Source of the DNA: Prolixibacteraceae bacterium
Lineage (GTDB): Bacteria; Bacteroidota; Bacteroidia; Bacteroidales; Prolixibacteraceae
NCBI GenBank assembly: GCA_017998095.1
Contig: JAGODU010000036.1
Location: 1 to 29,409 of the forward strand
DNA: 29,409 nucleotides
Reading direction: 5' to 3'
The position numbers and the translations under genes are program-made. Under the pieces are notes generated by a model that saw nothing but the letters and a program-made list of their open reading frames with translations, did not search any database and was not told the DNA's origin. Shown here one piece after another: positions 23,479 to 29,409 of the stretch; within the stretch, counting starts at the first letter, position 1; every line of letters starts with the position of its first letter.

Positions 23479-23841
23479 GATTTAATAATTTTAACTCTGT
23501 TTCATCACCAAAGATTGGAGTTCGTGTCAGTTTTAAAAATAGTAAAAGATGATGGAATTGCAAGCCCTTAGGGTCAATGAGTCATGGATTTAGTATCCCC
23601 CCAATTGAATTTGTTTTTCATTAGTGGATGTTGTGACTTTAATTGGGCCAATGCAGAACTTTCATCTTTTCTGAGCCTGAAAGAACTCTTCTGACACCGT
23701 TATTAAGTATGTACGATCAACTATGAATAGCTTATGAAATTTCCAAAACAATAACAATGTTTCATTTCGTGTTTCCCGAATTTAATCAGACCTAATTTGT
23801 TTTTCAAATTATGTCCAGCTATTTTGGGGGGTGGGACAAAA
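23479..23841. other. Gap without genes
   Basis: These 360 bases lie between the Mrr-type gene and the terminator of the restriction-modification operon. One short palindrome, ATTGGGCCAAT (23642-23652), is present. The first 100 bases should carry the Mrr-type gene's promoter, but no good consensus is seen. Confidence 0.35.
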
Positions 23842-23859
23842 TGGTGTCAGTTAACACCA
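23842..23859 (-). terminator. Likely terminator of the Vsr-Dcm-REase operon
   Basis: On the minus strand TGGTGT, loop TAACTG, ACACCA is followed by TTTTG. The six-pair stem is short but T-rich bases follow, and it lies about 33 bases past the stop of the last operon gene. Confidence 0.45.
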
Positions 23860-23891
23860 ACCTCTTCTTGGCTTTAATGATTGGATAGAGA

Positions 23892-24086
23892 TCATTCTCC
23901 TTTAAGATTGATTAACCATTCTGTTCTTACGATCTGAACTGGAGGAATCTCCAGCCCGCTGTTGTGGGGTACTACCTTAACTCGTCCACCATCAGGGTCC
24001 TCAATTAGGAGATAAATATACTCTTCGTCGCTATCTTCATAATCAGGAAGAAACCTCACTAAATCGCCCTTTCGAAAGTCACTCAT
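23892..24086 (-). CDS. Small acidic SH3-like protein of the R-M operon
   Basis: This is a 64-residue protein. FRKGDLVRFLPDYED, then EYIYLLIEDPDGGRVKVVPHNSG, then EIPPVQIVRTEWL suggests a small beta barrel (SH3 or KOW-like) with alternating hydrophobic residues. It starts only six bases after the EcoRII-type endonuclease gene, so it is in the same transcript. It could modulate the endonuclease or be unrelated cargo; no family is recognised. Confidence 0.6.
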   Translation of the reverse strand: MSDFRKGDLVRFLPDYEDSDEEYIYLLIEDPDGGRVKVVPHNSGLEIPPVQIVRTEWLINLKGE

Positions 24087-24092
24087 AACAAA

Positions 24093-25271
24093 TTACCTTG
24101 ATTGAATACTCTGAATGAATTTGATAAATGTGCCTAGCGTCATTATATGCGGGCGGTACTGTTTGGGGAAACTTTCAATATATAAACCAGGAACAACTAA
24201 CTGGACATTGTACTTCATCATTTCCTCTAACTGGTTTGGGGAGATTCCCTGTTGAAGTGTGAATAGATGCTTGGTTTTAATCCTGTCAGCCTCATTGAGG
24301 ATTTGCCGCCATCTATCTTTACAGGTTGTCTTAGCAGCGAGAACATTGAGCTTACCACTGTCATAACTCGGATTTAAATACGCCTCCTGACTTGGAAAAA
24401 TAAAGTCTGGCTTCTTCTTGTCCTCCGTCATAACCTGACATTCATAAGTGACTTCAAATTGGTTGAATATCTCAGCAAGATGATTTTCCAAAGATTTTCC
24501 CGCCCTGCTCTTGCGTCGATTTAAAATCGTATTTGCAGTCTCTACTAATTCGCCGACAGATGAAAAAGGTGTTTTAATTCTGACACTATATCTGTCATTC
24601 TCGATTGTTTTAAAAAGCTGAAATTCAGCATTCAACCACTGAAGTAATCTAATATCAGGTAATTTAACAATCTTATTATGATTTATTTGAAAGGCTTGAT
24701 TAAAACAATTTCTGGCATTGTCTGAGAGGTCTCGTGAAGGCGGAAAATCTACTCTGAGTGATTTTATATACTCCGTAAAACAGCGGAACATTGTATCTTC
24801 AGGTGGAAGATTTGCCCCCTTTTGGATAATTTTATTTGTGTCGCTAACAGATAAATTCAGAGAAGCAAGGAATTCTTCAATTTCATCATCTCTTTGAATA
24901 ACAAATGCCTCATAGTAATCTTGAGACTTCTTACATAAAACGAGAAGATCACCCACATTATCGTCTGACAAAAATGGGAAGCCCCTACCAAATCTCGTCA
25001 ACCTGTATTCATCTCGCGTGCCTACACCATAGTAAATGAACCTGCTGGCAGTTTCAAAATCATTTTGCCATTTAATTGTAATCCATTTTTCGGAGTTACC
25101 TCCCTTTTGACCTGGGCTTTCGAAAAATAACGGCCAAGCCTGCTTATGAATATGGTATCCTGACTGATGACCCCCAGTCGTTCCTGTGTCATTTGCCGTA
25201 ATGAATTTTGAGAAAGAAATTTCAGACTCTTGAGCTGTCTGGATGGCGTATTGGAGAATACTGCTTGTCAT
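24093..25271 (-). CDS. EcoRII-type type II restriction endonuclease
   Basis: At 392 residues this is near the length of EcoRII. The N-terminal domain carries DTGTTGGHQSGYHIHK (28-43), a hallmark of the EcoRII N-terminal effector-binding domain. The C-terminal catalytic domain shows RAGKSLENHL with Glu262, KPDFIFPS with Pro288-Asp289, and LAAKTTCKDRWRQ (311-323) with Lys314, typical of the EcoRII C-terminal fold. Such enzymes cut 5' of the first C of CCWGG or closely related sites, and often need two sites. The first 50 bases overlap the end of the methyltransferase gene in another frame. The specificity is inferred from the methyltransferase beside it, not read directly. Confidence 0.88.
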   Translation of the reverse strand: MTSSILQYAIQTAQESEISFSKFITANDTGTTGGHQSGYHIHKQAWPLFFESPGQKGGNSEKWITIKWQNDFETASRFIYYGVGTRDEYRLTRFGRGFPFLSDDNVGDLLVLCKKSQDYYEAFVIQRDDEIEEFLASLNLSVSDTNKIIQKGANLPPEDTMFRCFTEYIKSLRVDFPPSRDLSDNARNCFNQAFQINHNKIVKLPDIRLLQWLNAEFQLFKTIENDRYSVRIKTPFSSVGELVETANTILNRRKSRAGKSLENHLAEIFNQFEVTYECQVMTEDKKKPDFIFPSQEAYLNPSYDSGKLNVLAAKTTCKDRWRQILNEADRIKTKHLFTLQQGISPNQLEEMMKYNVQLVVPGLYIESFPKQYRPHIMTLGTFIKFIQSIQSR

Positions 25272-26463
25272 ATCTGATAAGTTCAGAGACTAATTGCCGA
25301 CCAACATACTTCATAAGTGGTACTACCACGGAATTACCAAACTGCCTGTATGCCTGATTATCCGAAACAGGAATGATGAATTTGTCTGGATATCCCTGTA
25401 ATCTTGCACATTCTCTCGGAGTTAATCGCCTAGGGTTCTTGTTTTTCTGCGGGATGAGAATTTCGGCTCCATCCTTATAATATCTTGCACTTAGGGTTCT
25501 CGAAATACCATCTAAGTCCGTCATTCCATAACCAAATCCATTCCCTTTGGCTTTATGTTTTTCCGCATACCTGATAAGGTACTCCCATAAATGATCAGTC
25601 AGAGTATATTTGGCATCGGGTTTCTTCTCAAGTATATCAATTATTTTATGATTAGCTATTGGCATCTCAGGGAACTCGAACTTCTCGTTTCCCTTGAAAA
25701 AATCATTTGAGAATCCTATAATTACAATTCGCTCTCTGTGCTGAGGCACAAAATGTTTACCGTCGAGTACCTTGGGGTAAATTGAATAATTAAGTTCCCT
25801 TAGGGTATTTGAAATGATCTGAAATGTCCTACCTGAGTCATGTGAAAGAAGGTTCTTGACATTTTCCAGTAAAAAGGCCTTGGGCTTCTTCTCATCTAAT
25901 ATCCTCGCGATGTCAAAAAATAATGTCCCCTGAGTTTCATCTTTAAAACCATGATTTTTGCCTAATGCATTTTTTTTTGATACCCCTGCAATTGAAAAGG
26001 GTTGACATGGGAAACCTGCTACAAGAACATCATGATCAGGGATTTCCTTTTCATCAATCTTTGTTATGTCACCGAATGGAACCTCACCAAAATTAGCCTC
26101 ATATGTCTTCTGGGCAAAGTAGTTATATTCACTTGAAAACACACATTTACCACCCAACTCCTGAAATGCCAGCCTGAATCCACCTATACCTGCAAATAAA
26201 TCTATAAAAGTAAATTTGGGTGATTCCACAGGAGGGAATGGCACATCCCATTCAATGGGAAGTCTGTCCTGAAAATAGGGCTCATCAAGAGGTGGCGAGT
26301 CAAGTTGAAGTGAAAGGATATACCTCATGGCCTCCTTTTCGTATAGCCCAGCAGATCCGTTGTCCCAAGATTGCAGAAAATGAGTTAGATGAGCCAATCC
26401 ATTTAATTCGGGCTTATTTACGTTAATATTTAATTTCTTCCGAAAATCGGAGTACTTAGGCAT
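25222..26463 (-). CDS. dcm: DNA (cytosine-5-)-methyltransferase, Dcm type
   Basis: This 413-residue protein has all the C5-methyltransferase motifs in order: FIDLFAGIGG (86-95, cofactor), GFPCQPFS (150-157, nucleophile Cys153), ENV (200-202), QHRERI (241-246), RLTPRECARLQGYP (346-359) and QFGNSVVVP (374-382). The target-recognition part contains KGNGFGYGM and SRTLSARYYKDGAEILI (321-337), very like the Dcm/EcoRII group that methylates the inner C of CCWGG; this specificity is inferred. An 80-residue N-terminal extension precedes the catalytic domain, as in Dcm. It overlaps the Vsr gene by eight bases (ATGCCTAA) and the endonuclease by 50 bases. It protects host DNA from the EcoRII-type enzyme. 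Confidence 0.93.
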   Translation of the reverse strand: MPKYSDFRKKLNINVNKPELNGLAHLTHFLQSWDNGSAGLYEKEAMRYILSLQLDSPPLDEPYFQDRLPIEWDVPFPPVESPKFTFIDLFAGIGGFRLAFQELGGKCVFSSEYNYFAQKTYEANFGEVPFGDITKIDEKEIPDHDVLVAGFPCQPFSIAGVSKKNALGKNHGFKDETQGTLFFDIARILDEKKPKAFLLENVKNLLSHDSGRTFQIISNTLRELNYSIYPKVLDGKHFVPQHRERIVIIGFSNDFFKGNEKFEFPEMPIANHKIIDILEKKPDAKYTLTDHLWEYLIRYAEKHKAKGNGFGYGMTDLDGISRTLSARYYKDGAEILIPQKNKNPRRLTPRECARLQGYPDKFIIPVSDNQAYRQFGNSVVVPLMKYVGRQLVSELIRYDKQYSPIRHPDSSRV

Positions 26464-26878
26464 GTTGCTGTTCGTTTATGACTGTGTTTATTTGATAAAT
26501 ACAAAGGTTTAAATTTTTACTCACATCCTGGCTCCAGAAGCGTAAAACTTTCCAGCCATGGTTCACCAGATATGTGCTTACCAACTGATCGCGATTTTGA
26601 TTTGATTCGATTTTGTTCCACCAAAACGCTCTGTTCGTTTTTATTCGGTATTTTTCAGTTTCCCAGTCCTTCCCATGAAAGTATTCACTGTCCACAAAAA
26701 TGGCAAGCTTATATTTTTTTATAGTTAGGTCGGGCTTACCAAAAACCGATTTATCATTCTTTCTATACCTTATGCCCTGTGCCCATAAAGCTTTTGCCAG
26801 AAGTATTTCCATTTTGGTGTTTTTACTCCTGATTGCCTTCATATTCCTTGACCTTTGTTCAGGCGTCAGTACATCCAT
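26456..26878 (-). CDS. vsr: Vsr-type very short patch repair endonuclease
   Basis: This 140-residue protein has the Vsr pattern: RSRNMKAIRSKNTKME (9-24), GKPDLTIKKYKLAIFVDSEYFHGKDW (47-72) with Asp50 as the catalytic Asp and His68, then NRAFWWNKIESNQNRD and GWKVLRFWSQDV. Vsr nicks T-G mismatches made when 5-methylcytosine deaminates in methyltransferase sites, so it fits beside a Dcm-type enzyme. The Cys residues that bind structural zinc in E. coli Vsr are absent; many Vsr relatives in R-M operons are like this. It is first in the operon and is likely read from the promoter at 26884-26915. Confidence 0.9.
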   Translation of the reverse strand: MDVLTPEQRSRNMKAIRSKNTKMEILLAKALWAQGIRYRKNDKSVFGKPDLTIKKYKLAIFVDSEYFHGKDWETEKYRIKTNRAFWWNKIESNQNRDQLVSTYLVNHGWKVLRFWSQDVSKNLNLCIYQINTVINEQQHA

Positions 26879-26883
26879 GACGA

Positions 26884-26915
26884 CAAAAGTATATTATTAA
26901 TGGAATGTTTTCAAG
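26884..26915 (-). promoter_or_regulatory. Bacteroidetes-type promoter for vsr
   Basis: On the minus strand CTTG (26915-26912), 20 bases, then TACTTTTG (26891-26884) matches the Bacteroidetes consensus TTTG-N19-TAnnTTTG closely, with the -7 box perfect. Transcription would start about six bases on, right at the vsr ATG (26878), implying a leaderless message or a very short leader. Confidence 0.55.
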
Positions 26916-26955
26916 GCTATGATATATTAGTGCATATATAGGAATACACACATCG

Positions 26956-26974
26956 TATGTTATAGTGTTACATA
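26956..26974. promoter_or_regulatory. Possible operator in the divergent R-M control region
   Basis: TATGT (26956-26960) and ACATA (26970-26974) form an inverted repeat in an AT-rich stretch full of TATA-like steps, midway between the two divergent promoters. A regulator here could balance the two arms. The match is short and might be chance. Confidence 0.2.
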
Positions 26975-27013
26975 AATGACATTATATGTTCTACAATAAA
27001 TCAACAAATAAAC

Positions 27014-27044
27014 TTGCAATTCTTCCAAATTCTGGCTAATATTG
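27014..27044 (+). promoter_or_regulatory. Possible promoter for the ParaMORC arm
   Basis: TTG at 27014-27016 (within CTTG) and TAATATTG at 27037-27044 give one mismatch in the -7 box and 20 bases spacing, much like the vsr promoter on the other strand. The start of transcription would lie near 27050, leaving a leader of about 20 bases. Confidence 0.35.
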
Positions 27045-27070
27045 ATTCGCTAAACTAAAGCTGATGAGAA

Positions 27071-27307
27071 ATGAACACTAAAACTAAGCGAGAAAGATTT
27101 GTTGAGGTGGGTGGGAACAGAGTTCAAATGGTAATTGATAAAATCGAAAACCTTTCAAAATGTGCTAATAAAAGGAACTATGAGTTCACTCAGCATGATA
27201 TTGATAAAATGTTCAAAGCTATTAGTGATAAACTCAAAATTGCTAAAGCCAAATTTGAGTCTGAACTAAGTTCAAGTAATAAAGGGAAAAGAATTTTCAA
27301 ATTTTAA
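27071..27307 (+). CDS. Small helical protein of the ParaMORC R-M arm
   Basis: This is a 78-residue basic protein. Residues TKREKF-like at the start (TKRERFVEVGGNRVQMVIDKIENLSKCANKRNYEFTQHDIDKMFKAI) and the tail KAKFESELSSSNKGKRIFKF follow a pattern I associate with small proteins placed just before MORC-like ATPase genes in restriction-modification loci. It is probably two helices with a short turn at NKRNYEFT. It starts 30 bases after a possible promoter and ends 11 bases before the ATPase gene, so it is co-transcribed with it. Its job is unknown. Confidence 0.7.
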   Translation: MNTKTKRERFVEVGGNRVQMVIDKIENLSKCANKRNYEFTQHDIDKMFKAISDKLKIAKAKFESELSSSNKGKRIFKF

Positions 27308-27318
27308 AATACTCCAAA

Positions 27319-29280
27319 ATGCCTGAATGGAAATTCCGTGAGATGCAAAAGTCTGAGGTGGCTGTGGACCCAGTACAAACTCAGTTTTTCACCACCAATA
27401 TTGTTGGTGGCCTTTCCTCTGCTCTGGTGCGGGAATCGCTTCAAAACTCATTAGACGCCCGCTTAAAATCAACAGATAATCCTGTATTTGTTGAGTTTAG
27501 GATCATTGAAGTTGAAGTAGATGAATTTGTAGTCGGCCTTTTCAACGGATTGAATGATCATCTTAATTCAAGGAAGAGTGGGATAAATCCAGAGAATGTA
27601 CCAGATTTCCATTCAAAAATTAAAGTACTTCTCGTCGAAGATTACAATACGGTAGGTCTTCCTGGGGATTTCATGGAAAACAGGGATCCTGAGGAAAATG
27701 ATCTTGGCCAGCATAACTTTTATTGGTTTTGGAGAAGAGTTGGAAAGTCTGGTAAAAGAAATGAAGAAATTGGAAGATGGGGGCTTGGTAAAACAGTTTT
27801 CCCCGCCTCGTCCAAAATAAATACCTTTTGGGGATTAACTGTTCGGGATGATGATAGCAACAAGTTCTTGATGGGCTCATCAATTCTTAAAATTCATCAT
27901 CTTGATGGAGAGGAAGTGAGAATTTCTCCATATGGATTCTTCGGTAACTATACTGATGACGAAGACCCATTTTTTGTATTGCCCGCCAATGAAGCTGAAA
28001 ACGCTGATTTTATTGAGGAATTTGAAAGAAAATTCAAAATCCAGAGGAAATCAACAGATTCAGGAGATAATTTGGTTGGCTTCTCGGTTATTATTCCGTT
28101 TATATGGGAAGAAATTACCTCAGGTGATTTGATTAGTGCCGTGATTGAGCAATTCTATTACCCTATTCTTACTGGTAATCTGATTATTAAAATTGAGGAT
28201 GAAATTGAGAGGAGAATAATTGACATCAATCAAGATAATCTTGATCAGGTTAGGGAGATAATTCCCCTCGACACACTAGATGATCCACGTACTGACGAAG
28301 TAGAGAAAAAAATCTCTTTATCAAAATGGGCTATCAATCAGACTGACGAAGATTTTGTAATTCTAAATGAGCCGAACATAAATTCGGATCCAATGTGGAG
28401 AATGGAATGGTTTCTTGATGACACGTTGAGAAATGAAATCAAAACCAAAGCTTCCAATTTCTTTACAGGGGAACGGATTTCTTTTAAAGTGCCCGTCAAA
28501 GTCCATAAAAGAAACCAAGCGGCCCAATTTTCATATTTCAGGGTTTTCTTTGAATATGATCGTAGTTCTAACCACGGGGAGAATTATTTTATACGCGATG
28601 GTATCACCATATCCTCTGTTAGGCCACTAATAAAGAAAGGATTACGGGTATTGATAATTATCGAGAAGAATGATTTGGCAACGCTGTTAGGCGACTCGGA
28701 AAATCCCGCACATACCGAATGGCAGAAGGACACCAAATCATTAAAAGAAAAATACATAGACCCTGACAAGACAATAAGTTTTGTAATTCGAAGCTTATCA
28801 TCATTATATTCCCTTATCATTCAGCCTAAAAGCGGGCTTGATTATGATGCTCTTCAGGATGTCTTTTTTGTTGATAATGAGGAAGAAGAAAATGTTATAA
28901 CTCCTCAGATTGAAGGTGGCAAAAAGAATACCTCTTCAAAACCGAAAATAGAGATTGAAGAACCACGAAGCCCTCAGCGGTATTTTCTGACAAAAATCAA
29001 AGGAGGTTTTAAGATCGTGGGCAATGAGGATGTAAACCAAATTGGCTTAACACTTAGGATTAAAGTAGCTTATGCGATCACTAAGGGTAATCCAATAAAT
29101 AAATATAGTCCGTTTGACTTCGATTTATCCACAAATCAGTTTGTAATTAGGAGTGAGGGAATGATTCTTAACAGGTGTTCACTTAATGTAATTGAATTTA
29201 CCTCTATAACCCCAAATAATTTTTGGCTCACAGTTACAGGCTTTGACGAAGAACGTGATCTGTTCATTAAAATTAAATAA
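27319..29280 (+). CDS. MORC/MutL-like GHKL ATPase (ParaMORC type)
   Basis: This is a 653-residue protein with the GHKL ATP-binding motifs: the N-box LVRESLQNSLDA (36-47; Glu39 and Asn43), the G1-like box LLVEDYNTVGLPG (104-116), and the G2 box IGRWGLGKTVF (151-161). These mark the fold shared by MutL, Hsp90, gyrase B and MORC proteins. The remaining 450 residues, with beta-rich middle and C-terminal parts, are not recognised by me. MORC/MutL-like ATPases have been described in predicted restriction-modification loci beside Vsr, methyltransferases and helicases, which fits the divergent genes here. The ATPase likely moves or loops DNA or gates access of a nuclease; this is inference. Confidence 0.82.
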   Translation: MPEWKFREMQKSEVAVDPVQTQFFTTNIVGGLSSALVRESLQNSLDARLKSTDNPVFVEFRIIEVEVDEFVVGLFNGLNDHLNSRKSGINPENVPDFHSKIKVLLVEDYNTVGLPGDFMENRDPEENDLGQHNFYWFWRRVGKSGKRNEEIGRWGLGKTVFPASSKINTFWGLTVRDDDSNKFLMGSSILKIHHLDGEEVRISPYGFFGNYTDDEDPFFVLPANEAENADFIEEFERKFKIQRKSTDSGDNLVGFSVIIPFIWEEITSGDLISAVIEQFYYPILTGNLIIKIEDEIERRIIDINQDNLDQVREIIPLDTLDDPRTDEVEKKISLSKWAINQTDEDFVILNEPNINSDPMWRMEWFLDDTLRNEIKTKASNFFTGERISFKVPVKVHKRNQAAQFSYFRVFFEYDRSSNHGENYFIRDGITISSVRPLIKKGLRVLIIIEKNDLATLLGDSENPAHTEWQKDTKSLKEKYIDPDKTISFVIRSLSSLYSLIIQPKSGLDYDALQDVFFVDNEEEENVITPQIEGGKKNTSSKPKIEIEEPRSPQRYFLTKIKGGFKIVGNEDVNQIGLTLRIKVAYAITKGNPINKYSPFDFDLSTNQFVIRSEGMILNRCSLNVIEFTSITPNNFWLTVTGFDEERDLFIKIK

Positions 29281-29283
29281 ACT

Positions 29284-29409
29284 ATGATTAGAAGGCTTAA
29301 TTATACTGGCAGGAAACTCATTCCTCATGAAAAACTGCTAATCAATGTGAGAAAAATAGATGGGAAAAGGGCGTTTAATGCTGAACTTGAATTGGATGCT
29401 TTAGGATTC
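29284..29409 (+). CDS. Third ParaMORC-arm gene, partial at the window edge
   Basis: This begins three bases after the ATPase stop and stays open for 42 codons to the end of the window. The visible part, MIRRLNYTGRKLIPHEK then LLINVRKIDGKRAFNAELEL, has the RRLNYTGR phrase I associate with a conserved gene following MORC-like ATPases in restriction-modification loci. Its function cannot be judged from this fragment. Confidence 0.6.
   Translation, partial: MIRRLNYTGRKLIPHEKLLINVRKIDGKRAFNAELELDALGF

Overview
The window looks like a chromosomal accessory region, essentially a defence island, from a Bacteroidota (Bacteroidetes) bacterium. The base composition is AT-rich, most starts lack a Shine-Dalgarno sequence, one promoter fits the Bacteroidetes -7 consensus TAnnTTTG, and many small proteins have a Bacteroidetes flavour. 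I see no tRNA, rRNA, CRISPR array, transposase or integrase. The taxon is an inference from style; no housekeeping gene is present.

Left part (1-10.6 kb): genes are separated by five degenerate copies of one intergenic repeat, all in the same orientation (84-245, 2381-2517, 5947-6050, 9276-9346, 10451-10530). Between the copies lie a secreted unknown protein, a short prokaryotic Argonaute operon (DUF4062-APAZ partner plus catalytically dead MID-PIWI protein), a GIY-YIG/Mrr nuclease gene pair facing an unusual fusion of a uracil-DNA-glycosylase-like domain to a Porphyromonas-type (agmatine/peptidylarginine) deiminase, and a NucS/DUF91-like nuclease. The layout resembles gene cassettes punctuated by a repeat.

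Middle (10.6-16.5 kb): an unknown 380-aa protein, a PD-(D/E)XK plus DUF4268 nuclease, a DUF1737 protein, a zinc-ribbon protein, a DUF2779 protein combining a Cas4-like Fe-S nuclease with a DnaQ-like exonuclease, a small GIY-YIG protein and a small winged-helix-like protein. From 16.5 to 18.8 kb runs a very tight five-gene minus-strand operon centred on a NADAR (ADP-ribose-related) protein. Divergent from it is a small protein with a caspase-like His/Cys pair.

Right part (19.8-29.4 kb): a group of unknown proteins, including a very acidic one with an out-of-frame continuation, then a membrane-anchored Mrr-type nuclease. The window ends with a restriction-modification locus: Vsr, Dcm-type cytosine methyltransferase and EcoRII-type endonuclease plus a 64-aa protein on the minus strand. 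Divergent from these are a 78-aa protein, a MORC/MutL-like GHKL ATPase and the start of a third gene that runs off the end. This fits the ParaMORC-associated R-M systems.

The strongest candidates for something undescribed are the glycosylase-deiminase fusion, the repeat-punctuated cassette layout, the DUF4062 version of a short-Argonaute system and the NADAR operon.
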